DNA of 64,000 nucleotides from Harmothoe impar (lineage: Eukaryota > Annelida > Polychaeta > Phyllodocida > Polynoidae). Location of the stretch: contig OX381704.1 in assembly GCA_947462335.1 (NCBI GenBank), forward strand, positions 48,922,942 through 48,986,941, given 5' to 3'. Position numbers and translations under genes: made by a program. Below are positions 12,540 to 24,286 of this stretch, one piece after another. Positions within the stretch are counted from its first letter, which is position 1. Every line of letters begins with the position of its first letter. Under the pieces are notes generated by a model, which worked only from the letters and a program-made list of their open reading frames with translations, did no database searches and was not told the origin of the DNA.

Positions 12540-12830
12540 GTGGTAGTTTATTGTCAAGCTGTAACAGAGCTGGCAAGGATCCAGTAGAGCGGGTCACCAC
12601 CGCTGCCACTGCTGCAGCCCGAAAACACGCGGCTAGAGAAGGCCAGCGAACGCCGTACTACCATAGCGGCCTCCGTGCTGGCAATGCGCCAAGGCCGCGC
12701 CGCCCCGCTCAGCTGATCAGCTGATGGGCGCCGAAATGCGGCCGCGGCGCACTGCTGCCCCCTGTCAGGACTTTTCTCAACTACCGAACGCACTCAGTCC
12801 AGTGCGCTCCCGCCGCACATGTATGATGGG
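12540..12830. promoter_or_regulatory. CpG-rich block, candidate promoter
   Basis: This is one of the most CpG-dense non-transposon stretches in the window. It contains GCGGCCGCGGCGC, GGCCGCGCCGCCCC and the palindrome CAGCTGATCAGCTG. It sits about 2.2 kb upstream of the first FAM53-like coding exon, whose acceptor calls for an upstream untranslated exon. It abruptly gives way to AT-rich sequence at about 12,830. Open frames on both strands here are expected from GC content. Promoter function is inference. Confidence 0.35.
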
Positions 12831-13194
12831 TTAAATTTGCTCCGGTTGAAACTTTATTTTAAAGAAAAATAAAGAAATTTAATCAAGTATTTAAGGAAGG
12901 TCTCACTTGACTTATATAAAATTCGACATTACTGACATTCTGGCCAATTATATATGTTTGAAGATTAAAACAATTAAAACATTAAATTAAAAATAAATAT
13001 TCTAGTTTTATTACATTAATATGAGTTAATTTTGATATAGGCCTAGATAATAACCCAGCGAGTGCTATTATGACAAGGGTGTAGTGTCATGTGGACAACC
13101 GGTAAGACACATTAGTCAACACCTGGGGTTGATGAAAAAGGAATGCTTGTGTTTTATTTAAAATCGTGAACCTCTATATATATAAGGAGCTAAC

Positions 13195-13665
13195 CCCGGG
13201 GGGGGGGGGGGCACTGACTCTTTGATGCTGACTACCCACTGCCGCCCTACAGCCCCCCTTTTTTACACTCAGAAGTTCTGGCAGTGTTCTGACCGCCCCT
13301 CCTTTTCAAGTAAAGGGAAAATGTGCATATTGACCGCCCCCTATTATGGAGAAAGTGAGGTTTAAGGTCCAGACAGAGCAATGGCAAACTTACCAATTAG
13401 CACCGCAAGCTTAACATTCACCCTTTCTCACAATCAGACATGGTTTTGTGATCAATTAGTGCTGTATAAGCTCAAGAAATCATCATCCAGAAAACCTTAT
13501 GCCCTAATTCCCAATGGGATTAGTGGTGATCGCCCTTCCCATTTAACCTGGGAGTGGAGTGACCGCCCCTCCTTTTGAACCCTACTGACATTCGACCGCC
13601 ACCGCTCCGGAGAGTCGTGCTGCAGTGGGTACCCAAATCATACCTCAGTGCCCCCCCCCCCCGGG
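13195..13665. mobile_element. Non-autonomous DNA transposon with 8-bp target duplication (hAT-like)
   Basis: The ends are inverted: CCC followed by a G-run and GCACTGA on the left, TCAGTG followed by a C-run and GGG on the right. Both sides are flanked by GAGCTAAC (13,187-13,194 and 13,666-13,673), an 8-bp direct repeat typical of hAT transposition. The 471-bp interior has no transposase. It carries GACCGCCCCTCCTTTT as a direct repeat at about 13,291 and 13,560. Confidence 0.7.
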
Positions 13666-14464
13666 GAGCTAACGTTATGTATACCGGTATACTAGCAGGA
13701 CTAATCGATCTCGAGGTCTTTCCTTGGTCAATAACATACACAATTAATTGATTGATTGATTGATATTCACGATTTATATCGTAGGAAGATGCATGGGCTA
13801 TGGTCATAAAAAGTGTTTGTGTAGTTCCCAGCCTTTGGATCAGACTTTAAAGCAAACACGGTTATGTTAACTGATGATAAATTCAATCACCCACTCACTT
13901 ATTTCCTAGTCATAAATTAGTTCATATCCTAATGATTTGGGCAAGATGCTTTGTTTTTTCTTATCATAGTGCCATGGACTTTACACCGACTCACGTAACA
14001 AATTCAGGATATTGCGTTGGGATGGCTTGTTTTCTGTTACTTCCATTTGGAGTTGATTGATGTGACAGTTCAACAACCTGTTATGTAGAACAGAAGAAAC
14101 ACAGCCAGTGTAGTTCTATGTCAATGAACAAGGTTAACTAATTACCAAGCTGGAGGACTAAATCAATTAACATATATACATACATTCTAATATACATCAG
14201 CTGTTTTGCACTTGATGCCGATCCAACAAAAATATAATTGGGGTGACTATTCATGAACATGTAGAAAAAGAGTGTCAGCTAACTGGTCATGGTAATTGCG
14301 AGTGGCACCTAAAACTTTAAACGTGGTAAAAAATCGACATTGATGTTGTAGTCGCAGCGCAGTACCAGCGAGGCACTAGCTGGCACTGAATTGGTGTATA
14401 ATGCCGGAAAGGGACTTCATGAGGGTAGCAGCCGCACTCTGCTCACTCAGCCGGTTAGTCAGTC

Positions 14465-14845
14465 ACCTACATACTCATTCACTCACTCATTCTCTCACTC
14501 ACTCACTCTTCACTCACTAGCCCCAGCAATCGCTCACTCACTCATTCACTCCCTCACACATTCATTCACTCACCCACTTGCTCACTTATTCACTACCTCA
14601 CACATTCATTCACTCACATACTCACTTACTCCCTGACTCATTCACCCACTCATTGATCATGATCGATTCATTAATTCATTGGTTCATTCACTCACTCATT
14701 CATTCACCCGCTCACTCACTCACTCACTCACTCACTCACTCACTCACTCACTCACTCTTCACTCACTCGCTCCATCAATCGCTCACTCACTCATGCATGT
14801 ACTTACTCACATACTTACTCACTCAGTCACTCACTCATGTCCTGC
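14465..14845 (+). repeat. Degenerate (TCAC/TCAT)n simple repeat
   Basis: The stretch is built from four-base units TCAC, TCAT and close variants, purest at 14,710-14,755. It generates open frames in several phases that read as Ser/His/Leu/Thr repeats (HSLTHS). These reflect the repeat, not genes. Confidence 0.9.
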
Positions 14846-15255
14846 TTACAAATTGTCACGAACGCCCCGTCTACAGCCTCATGTTCTTTATGCTGAATAC
14901 AAAAGAAAAGCAGAAAATTGCCTATGAAAGTTCATAGTATGCATTCTAGGACAATGCAATCTTTTCCTGTTGATTCCTCTTTTTGTTTCTTCCATGTGGA
15001 CATGATAAATGTGGAAGTTCAACAACCTACTGTGATCATCAGAAACACAACAATCACCATAACACTATGTCCATGAACAAGGCTAGCAGCCAACAAATTG
15101 CCAACCTGGAGTATGATATAAATGCTAATTGATATCAGCTGTTGTGCGCGAGATGAATATTCAAAAGAAAATATTTGGGGCGAATATTCATGAATATAAA
15201 TTAATTGATTAGCTTAGATTTTCCGACGAAAGGGGAATGATGCAGTAGGGCTGCA

Positions 15256-15498
15256 CTGGGTGCTGTTTCTTCACAAAGTGCGGACGTCCGCAATTTGTGG
15301 AATCGGCCAAAACTGTTTATGTTCACTAAATTCCGTATATTGCAAAGCTCCACATTCAAATGCAGACGTCAGCATTTGTATGGTTAACTACCATGTGTAG
15401 TGCAAGAGAGGAGTTTATATGTTCTTATGAACTTATTTGTTATTCATATGTTCCCCCAAATTGCGGACGTCTGTACATGGTGGAGAAACAGCACCCAG
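15256..15498. mobile_element. MITE with about 45-bp terminal inverted repeats
   Basis: The left end reads CTGGGTGCTGTTTCT and continues to a GCGGACGTCCGC-containing segment. The right end is its inverse, passing through CGGACGTC and ending AGAAACAGCACCCAG. The arms are imperfect but align over about 45 bp. The 240-bp element has no coding capacity and no clear target duplication. Confidence 0.5.
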
Positions 15499-15849
15499 AC
15501 GGCCCTACCTACATATGGGAGAATCCCAGGTATTGCACTTTATTGTAAGTGCATATATCAGTAGTGTTAGATATGGTCATACATGTAATATGAATTTAGC
15601 AATGTATGTGTGTTGCAAAGAGTAATATACACTAGACACGAAAGAAGGTATTAGGAAAGCAGTTGCCCCTGGACCATTGATAACTTGTCGCCATTCATAA
15701 CAATTAGAACCCGCGAGGGTAACACTTTATCCACCCAGAGGATTATGAACTAGACCAACATCGATGAGGACTCTTTTTTAGATAAAAGGATATTGACTAT
15801 TGGATATAACACTGGTAATACTGACCATATATTGCGGTTATCAGACAAG

Positions 15850-16389
15850 CCCCGATAACCTTAATGCTGACCTGGGCTTTTTTAAAATAAATGTACACAG
15901 AGGCAAATATCAGAGTCACCCAATGTCGCCAATACTACTCTCATACAAGGGTCAGGCACTGCTGGACTATAATATATGGGTCAAGGGCCATTCTAGTGAG
16001 GGTCAGGCTAGGCTGGACATTCAATAACAGGCTGGACTTTGGCAAACTTGCTTGAAAGTCTGGCCATGCTGGATCCTCATGCCACAGTGTGACAATGCTG
16101 GACTCTTGCAGGCTGATAGAGACTCTCCCAAGAGTCCAGCATTGCCAGACTATGGCATGAGGATCCAGCATGGCCAGACTTTCAAGCAATTTTGCCAAGG
16201 TCCAGCCTGTTATTGAATGTCCAGCCTAGCCTGACCCTCACTAGAATGGCCCTTGACCCATCTATTATATTCCAGCAGTGCCTGACCCTTGTCTGAGAGT
16301 AGTATTGGCGACATTGGGTGACTCTGATATTTGCCTCTGTGTACATATATACGTGATAAGAGACACTGAACAGGGGCACGTTATCGGGG
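15850..16389. mobile_element. Long near-perfect hairpin element, arms about 218 bp
   Basis: The core at 15,891-16,346 folds back on itself. The left arm (15,891-16,108) and right arm (16,129-16,346) are nearly exact inverted copies, separated by a 20-base loop at 16,109-16,128. Outside the core, CCCCGATAAC at 15,850 faces GTTATCGGGG at 16,380, giving short terminal inverted repeats. The arms contain several GCTGGAC/GTCCAGC words. Open frames on both strands are products of the palindrome. It could be a foldback MITE or a source of hairpin RNA. Confidence 0.75.
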
Positions 16390-16569
16390 GGCCAACGTTC
16401 TTGTCCATCCCAAGAATAAAATATTTACATTTTTGGTACTATATTTAAAGATCAATATGACTATATATTGTATAGGCTAGATTTAAAAAAGAAAATCTCC
16501 TTAACAGTTAACACTGTATTGTATTGAACTGCCACTATAGACGTCTGGGCGCTCAAACAGAAATTATCA

Positions 16570-17594
16570 TTAAAGATGGTATATCAGCTAATAGACAAAA
16601 TGGATATAATCAAGGGTTTTGTTATTATTTTAGCTGATATGCAGTGCTCAATGTTAAATATATTTGTCTATAAATGCATGATTTGAGATAAAAAACAATG
16701 TTGCTTATTCACCTCACTGACTCAGTGTCCCCCCCCCCCCCATGTGAGCATACCGGGAACTAAGCTAATAGGGAAAACACTGAGCTATGCAGTATCAACA
16801 CATGGGGAGTTTTAGTGTCAACCTACAATGAAAAATATTGCACTGCATGTGCTCATCTCATAGACTAAGACACTGCCAATCATTTTAAAAGTTAAGGAAG
16901 ACGTATGGGATAGGATATACACTGAAAACCCAGAGCAAGGAGCCTAGTCATTATGACCACCTAGGTAGTCATAATGAATAATGGCAGATGGAGTGGAGAA
17001 TGGTGTATGAATATAGTCTCTAATTAGTTCACTTCTTAATGAGAGGCATCCTTTACACATATTTGGTGTAGTCTTGATTGAACTAAGTAGCATTACTTGT
17101 TATAAATAAGTTGCCAATGGGTGCGAATGATGGCCCCAAAGGTATAGAGACCACTCTGCTCCCTGTCACCAGTGTATATCTCACGACAGATATAGTTATG
17201 CAGATATTACAACCAGGTGGCAGTATCGTGCCATAAGTAGCAAGTGAGGAATAGAATTATGTACCATAGGGTAGTCATTGGGACAACCTAGGACTTGAGA
17301 GTTGTCATTACTGATGACTTTAGGTCTTCAAATGGACAATACCTAAGTTAACAACCTTGAAGTAGTCATTCTGACTACCCAATTATTGTGACTACCTAAG
17401 GTCGTCATTATGACAACTTTGGTCTGAATTGCTCAGATGGGTAGTCACAATGACGACCTTAGGTGGTCACCTTGACTACCTAAAGTTGTCAGTTTTGGCA
17501 TTGTCAAAATGACGACCCTGAGGTTTTCAGTGTACAATAAGAATATGATAAGACTAAAGAATCTCCAAACATTTAGCTGACACACCATCTTTAA
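16570..17594. mobile_element. TTAA-flanked MITE, copy 1, interrupted by another element
   Basis: The ends are TTAA followed by AGATGGTRTATCAGCTAA, with the inverse at the right end followed by TTAA. The interior matches copies 2 and 3 (GCTGATATGCAGTGCTCAATG and onward) as far as 16,917 and resumes at 17,535. A separate 613-bp element lies between. A C-run at 16,729 occurs where copy 3 has a short C tract. Confidence 0.7.
16920..17532. mobile_element. TA-flanked MITE nested in the TTAA MITE
   Basis: It begins CACTGAAAACC and ends GGTTTTCAGTG, with TA on both sides. The sister MITE copies lack this block, and their sequence runs straight across the join, so the insertion and its TA target are visible within the window. 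The interior is packed with short palindromes of the form GTCATNATGAC and AGGTNGTCA in both orientations. Such an array could be subterminal binding sites for a mariner-like transposase. No coding frame is present. Confidence 0.7.
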
Positions 17595-18332
17595 TTGGGG
17601 ACCACCACAGCAATTTCGTTACCATAATGACCTATTAAGTCTACGCTCTTCTTGCATTCTTCTTTCCTCGTCCAAGTAATTTGACATAATAGAACGATGT
17701 TCCTTTTGGTACAGAATATAAACATCTAGCAGTAAAATCAATTCCCCATATCTCTTTCTTTAGTTGGCAAATTGAATGTTACGAGGGATGCTGGCCAATG
17801 GTGTATGTGCGTAATGAGGAAGAACAACGCTTTCGGTTCTCAATAATGAACTATAAGACTTTATAATTCTAATCTAAATACATAAAGACAATGTCCGGGA
17901 TGGGAACTGGGGCAACAGATAGCTAACACACATTAGTAAGCTATCTTTCTATCAGAAGTTTGGTCAATGATAGAGATTCGATACTATCTAGTTATCCAGG
18001 GTTCTAGCTTTACTGTCACTGCAGATGTACTGTAGATATAACCAGTGTGTGAGCAGTAACCCAGCACAACTGTGCGAGCCGATTAGTGTGTGACACTGAC
18101 AGTGTGCCAGGAACGAGCAGATCATGTGAGGCTTGTTCTATGTAACACACTGACACAAAAGTGAAGAGTTTCATATTGTTGTGATGTTTTATAATTATTG
18201 TTCACATAACATCAACCAGAATTCAATGGTTGATATAGCATAGATCAAGCTCCAAAGATCGAATAATATCAAATTAATTTTCTGGGAATTAGTTTTATAT
18301 GCGAGAATGTCAGGATAAGATGACCATATCCT

Positions 18333-18679
18333 TTAAAGCTGGTGTATCAGCTAATCGACTTCCCAAACCTTTTCTTCAAAATGGATATAATTTTAATGCC
18401 AAAAGTTTTGTTATTATTTTAGCTGATATGCAGTACTCAATGTTAAATATATTTGTCTATAAATGCATGATTTGAGATAGAAACAAAAAGCAGTACCACA
18501 ACGTAGCAAGTTTTAGTGTCGACCTACAGTAAAGATGATTGTACTACATGTGTTAATCTTATGTATTTAGACTCTGCCAATTCTTTTAAAATTTAGGGAG
18601 TATGTATAGGATAGGATATGCAATAGTAATATGGCATGATTAAAAAGTCATCCAAATTTAGCTGGGACACCATCTTTAA
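18333..18679. mobile_element. TTAA-flanked MITE, copy 2
   Basis: The 347-bp element has TTAA at each end. Its terminal inverted repeats are AGCTGGTGTATCAGCTAA and the inverse of AGATGGTGTCCCAGCTAA. It is closely related to copies 1 and 3 but lacks about 80 bp of the interior. TTAA targets are typical of piggyBac-type elements. The family assignment is inference. Confidence 0.65.
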
Positions 18680-18827
18680 AGCATACAACAAGAGAGATAC
18701 GGCAGAAATACCCCTTTGGCACAGCCAGGGTAAATAGTAAATGTGATTGGCTCTCTGGTGTTTCTTTGAATGGTATACAACATCAAATGTACTGCTCTAC
18801 CTGAACCTCAAGTTTTCGCGTCTATAG

Positions 18828-19258
18828 TTAAAGATGGTGTATCAGCTAATAGACTTCCCAAACCTTTTCTTCAAAATGGATATAATTTTAATGTCAAGGG
18901 TTTTGTTATTATTTTGGCTGATATGCAGTGCTCAATGTTAAATATATTTGTCTATAAATGCATGATTGGAGATAGAAAACAATGTTGCTTATTCACCTCA
19001 CTGACTCAGTCACTCCCCCAGGTGAGTACAGGGTAAACTATAGCCTGGTAGAGAATGCACTGAGCCATGTAGTACCACAACATAGGGGATTTTAGTGTCG
19101 ACCTACAGCAAAAACTATTGCACTACATGTGCTAATTTGATAGATTTAGAGACTTTCAATCCTTTTAAGAGTTAGGGAGTATTCATAGGAGACCTTATAC
19201 AATAGTAATATGGCATGAGTAAAAATCCCTCGGAAAATAGCTGATATACCATCTTTAA
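18828..19258. mobile_element. TTAA-flanked MITE, copy 3
   Basis: The 431-bp element is bounded by TTAA, with AGATGGTGTATCAGCTAA at the left and the inverse at the right. It lies 148 bp from copy 2 in the same orientation and retains the internal segment that copy 2 lost. An open frame running into it from 18,770 is not protein-like. Confidence 0.65.
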
Positions 19259-19259
19259 T

Positions 19260-22200
19260 GCACACTTTTGTTGAATTGGCCATACCACAGCAGTAAGCAC
19301 CGGTACTTGGGTATTTGCTTGCATTTTCCAGTTGATAACATACCAAACCATTGAATATAATCCTGAGTTATTTGCGATTCTCAAAGGGAATCACAAAATA
19401 CGTCAAGTACACATAATTATGTAAACAATGCCCGTATACAGACTTTGATCCTACCATATATACTGCCACAGTAAAGGACTGTACCTGTATCATGTTGACT
19501 CTCGATGGGTGTACACTGCATCCATGATTCACAAGCTGTTTACAACTCCACCTAGGAGAGATATGATCCAGATATACATAGCATATACATCAATCAGATA
19601 ACAGGATGGGTGGGGAATCCAACCATGTATCTTTTTCTACTGGTAAACGCCATAACACAGTGACTAAGCACACACCTCATGTTTATCATTATCTCTTTTT
19701 TCTTTATCATGTTGTATTGCCCGTGTATTGTATATTGTATAATATTGTCTCACGGATTTTTATCTATTAGCACTATATCTTAACTGCATTTGACTTTTAT
19801 CATGCATTGGTTGATGTTGATTAACGATTGCATAGAATTCTGGATGATTATCTAATCACTAACTGTAAAAGGCAGTAGAAATAACTTTCAAAACCATAGG
19901 CATGCGGGGTTATTGGGAGAGGCATGCACCCAGGGGCACATCTTGGACGAACAAAAAGCATACTGTTACCCCCAAATGGCCACCTCGGGTGGTCATAATT
20001 ATGTAGAACGCAATACTGCATGGGTATGGGTAATAGTATTATATTTTTAACAGACCTTGCCCTTTATCCTGTATTTTAACTACTAAATCAGCTGTGAATA
20101 TGTATCAGCTTTACAGGATTCCCAGACTGCCTTTTAATTGGACCCTTGTAAAATCCCCGGGTAAAATCTTGGTGGTACAAGGCCCACAATTAACCAGTGC
20201 ACATTGAATACGAGGCTGCTGACTGATTAACAGGGAGCAGCTCGCACCAGGAACCAGCAGGTCATGAATACTAATGAGCTGCTCCTTCTCGTTGCCTTTT
20301 TAATATTCATTATCACAATGCAACATAACTTTCTAAGTAGGCCCCAGATATAGGACTATGCCCTTTAGAGCTCAGCCCTACGGCCTACTAGTATGGCATA
20401 TTTATCCTGACAGCCACCCAACAAAAATACTTATTGAATATGTGCTAATGCAATTTCTACTTGGGCGTTTCCAAACCCCAAGAGCAGTATTCAAGTCAAC
20501 TTTGTCTCGAAACCAGATCACTGTGGTATTGTTCAAAACTTGAAACATGTTTAATTCAAAGATCACAGGGTTTTATAGACCCTGCTGTAATGAAGAGTAC
20601 TCTATGATATGATATCTCAGTCCTGTTGCAGTAATAATATTGCATGTATTGCATATAAAACAGACCAGAGCATGACTGTGTGCGATAATCGACATAGAGG
20701 CCGATTGTTAAAAGTTAATAAATGCACAAAGACGCCATATTTGAATGTGCTTGGATTCTTATCCTGGGTGTGTGTGGTATTTAACACGAAACAGCCAGGG
20801 CACTCAAATATTGATATCAATTTAAATGCATTTTGATAAAAGCCTTTCTTGCTGGGAGAGAAGTTCGGCACTCCCATGGCAGTTCCACGGGGGTGTTTTT
20901 GATTTCAGGGCTTGCAGTTTTTATGTTTTCTCTGAGAAAACCACGGCTGTTGGCCCCCAGTAGTTCTTGCACCAACATGGGCAGAACGTACCCAGTAACC
21001 CCTGCCAGGATCATAATAACAAAATCGTATTCAGACGGATCACGAAGGCTTTCCGACGGGCGATAAGAATCAGCCCGTTAATCTCGCACTAATTCCTACA
21101 ACATCCTTTTTGGTACGCCCGGAGAGAAAATCCCTCCCGGGTAGCATTGCCACCCCCTCCGCACTCCCCCAGCTCCAAACACGCCATCCTAATTCCCAAT
21201 AGTTTTTAGTCAGACATTTTTAGAGAATTCTGGAGTAAAAAGACAAATAATTTCGATGTAGGTCTAGGTCTACTGTATGGATCTAAACCTGATGGCTCCA
21301 GAGGAGCAAAAAGCGACCTGGCGACGAAGAAACGTTTAATGATAAAAGATTACATTTGGACATATTATGTAGAAATCTAGACAAGGGGGTATTATTAAGC
21401 AAATGTAAGGGACATTTACATTTGCCCTTTTATACTCTCAAACTATGATTTGCCCTTCTAGACTATATTTAAATTCCATTGCTCAAAATAGTGACCTGTT
21501 GAAACTGCATTAAAGCACCGGCTGTAAAGTGATGGTTAGTCCACCGTCTGATGTTGCATAGCCTACAAAGTAATAGCACCCTGGAAATCCAAATATTCCC
21601 CCTTAGTAGAGAGCAGCTCCCAACAGGGCTCACAACCTCTGAAAAGTGGCCATAAATTTGAAGATTAGATAGGACTACCAGGTGAAAAATGTTGGGAAGG
21701 TTTGGGGTTATGATGGATGAATTTTAATCAATGTGGATCGTTTTAGTAGGAGCCGATCTTGCTCCTCCCTCTCCGCAGATGTTTTTAGTGCTCTGGCGCA
21801 GAGAAAACCCATCCATTCCCCCTGGGCGATAAACGGGCGAAGCGGAAGTGCTGTGAGAACGAGGACCCTAGCGGGTGGGAGATTAACTACACGAGCTCTG
21901 TCGGAATATGCACGTGCCCCAGGGTATTGCTGGTAAAAATCCTTACAGCGGCCAACATTGGCGAACCGCCGGGGTGTCTCTTTATGAACTGTTGCCCAGT
22001 TAGACCTGCTGATAAGAATTTATCATGGCAGCCCGAGACTCTCACCGTATATACCACCTGAGTAATAGGCGAGCTGCTCCCCTGCCCGACCTACTTCACC
22101 GAGAAGCTCATCTGTTCTGACATGTGCAGTCTGCTCTGTTATAACACAACATTCATAAGAAAATGACTTTCATAACGTCTGCTGTCAGTTTCATATACGG

Positions 22201-23285
22201 TACACATTGCCGATGCTTGTTTTTGTATAACTATTATTGTATAATGTGTATGGTGTGTTATGCTTTTAGGCTTTACCTATATACTATAGGGTAACACTTT
22301 ATGTTGATTGTTAGGGCCTATACCATCTTAAGACAATGAAGTAAGGCTGTCCTCGCCTTCCTTTTATGACTTTGATATGGGTATATTGGTCTAATTGGAT
22401 ATTTGATATTCCCAATTATGAAAATACGAACGGGGACTATTAGAAATTTACACTGTTGTAAGATCCCTTCGGTCAGAAAATGTTGTATAATTATACGGAA
22501 AATATATTTCATTAATAATACGGTAAAAGGCCTACATATGACAATAATGGTATTTTTCATAGTATAGACTTTCATATGATGATTTCAAGTACGGATAGTT
22601 TATTATAGCCCATCTGTAGGATGATTCATATAATTATGAATGTGAATTACAAATAATAGCGTGTCCATTACCGTCACTGACCATGTTGCAAAACTTACTT
22701 TATGAATACACTGCAGCCTGTATGAGTGAACGGTTAGCAGACATGGACCTCCATCTTACATGAGCTGCGCTGTTTTTCAGAACTCCTGTTGTCGATTGCT
22801 GATACAGTTTGCTTATTCAAGTGCTTATGACTGTATCACGATAATTAGAACATACTATAACTTTCTTCATCTCAAATTTCACCTCCGAATTGTTTTGAAA
22901 TTAATGTACCCGGACTGATGTACATTACCGAACAAACAATTACTATAGAGTCAATGTAATCATATCTAGACCAATCAAGTGTTGTTTACAGTGACTTTGC
23001 CGAGCATGTACTTTTTAGAGAAGAGACAACGACCCTCTTCGGGACGAGGCTGTATGCTGCCCTATATTGCATAAATGCAGCCTATATGTGAAAAGAGAGT
23101 TGTCTGTTGTCTTTATGAAACAATTTCAATCTCGCCTTTTTCAATCTCATTTCCTGGAAAGCGTACATTGCAATTACATCATGTAACAGAAATGAAAGAA
23201 ATACAAGAATTTTTCCGAGTTTAGGCATTGCCCATTGTGGCAAATTGGTGAGCTTCAAACCGTGCACATTTGCGCTATAAAGCAC
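19260..23285. other. Unique noncoding stretch with candidate regulatory sequence
   Basis: No exon was recognised. The parts at 20,210-20,350, 20,820-22,120 and 22,680-22,990 have balanced composition, several CpGs and many transcription-factor-like words, such as GGGCGATAA, TAATGAGCTGC and ACAAACAATTA. They contain no repeat signatures. They include four GAGCWGCTC palindromes. Enhancer function is speculation based on appearance; cross-species conservation would decide it. Confidence 0.25.
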
Positions 23286-23291
23286 ACAATA

Positions 23292-23399
23292 GGGACCTTT
23301 AGCAACCACGTAAAAGCTCAATAAACGTAGACGTAGCCTATCCCTTTAGCACTACTACGTCTGCGTTTAATGAGCTACGTCGGGTTTGCTAAAGGTCCC
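23292..23399. mobile_element. Short hairpin MITE, TA target
   Basis: The 108-bp element begins GGGACCTTTAGCAA and ends TTTGCTAAAGGTCCC, with TA on each side. The arms continue to pair inward with mismatches (GCTCAATAAACGTAGACGTAG against CTACGTCTGCGTTTAATGAGC). The transcript would fold into a single stem about 50 bp long. Confidence 0.65.
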
Positions 23400-23736
23400 T
23401 AATGTTACTTCTCCTATACGTTATAACGCACGGTCAACCGTATGCATACATATAGTAACCACTCACAGTGTACTTTGGTACCTGACATAGTTAGAGCCGT
23501 GTTAGACCTTAGCTTTTTTTCAAAATAGTTTTGAAAATCGGTTGAATCCGAATTTTTAGATAAGGGGTGCCAGAGCACCACCCATGTCCTTGAGAAAATA
23601 ATAAATAAATATACCAAACTGAAAGTGGGAGGGTCCAGTGATAAGTCAGCGGCGGCGAAGTCAACCTAGCTTGGATCATTAGGAATGTAGTGTGGGAGGT
23701 CCAAACCACGTCCACCAATGTACTAATCTATACTTG

Positions 23737-23850
23737 AACCCTTTAGGAGCAGTGTAGTGTTGTTATGGACTATGTCCTTTTGTCATAATACATGGATGCA
23801 GACCTGTTGAGTAACTGCATCCATGCGGATGTTAATGTGTTAATATACAC
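23737..23850. mobile_element. GCATAGTGC-family repeat, partial copy
   Basis: It starts AACCCTTTAGGAGCAGTGTAG, one variant of the family's left end. It continues with the internal GTCATAATACATGGATGCAG segment and a degraded GAGTAACTGC. The right terminal repeat is missing. Confidence 0.45.
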
Positions 23851-24035
23851 TTCCAAAGAATCACCATGACGAACGGAGGTGGTCGATTTATAGAGACATG
23901 ACTGTACAAAGCAGCATTCGACTAGTTCCCCACTTGGCTTCACCTCGTGAGTCCATCCATGAGATAACCCTCAGTTGGTAATCATTCTCGGGAACCTTTG
24001 TCTATTGTGGCATCATCCGGTGATTAAAGGCTTAA

Positions 24036-24286
24036 TAATTTAAGGGCTGCATAGTGCATTACTGCATTTTCTCTTTGTTCTGATGTTTCATAAAAGCATA
24101 TCTGGCGAGTTACCCGCCAGTGCTACATTCAAGCATTATGCCAACCCCTACAGAGTTGCAATTCCGAAGACTCGCCATGATGCATGCATGCAGCCCCGAC
24201 GAGTGGACTCACCAGGGCTAGATGCATGTCTTACGGCGACCTAGGACATGACACAAAAACGTACTATGCCGCCCTTAAAGGGTTTA
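24036..24286. mobile_element. GCATAGTGC-family repeat, full copy
   Basis: The left end is TTTAAGGGCTGCATAGTGC and the right end is TACTATGCCGCCCTTAAAGGG, an inverted pair. Inside are GCGAGTTACCCGCCAGTGC and several GCATGATGC-like words shared with the other copies. It is about 250 bp with no coding capacity. Confidence 0.6.

Noticed and set aside
12748..12765. CTCF-like core (CTGCCCCCTG) in the CpG block
   Set aside because: Only part of the consensus is present, and invertebrate CTCF usage varies; too weak to annotate.
14391..14937. Several overlapping frames of 80-119 codons rich in His, Ser, Leu and Thr
   Set aside because: They are translations of the TCAC/TCAT simple repeat.
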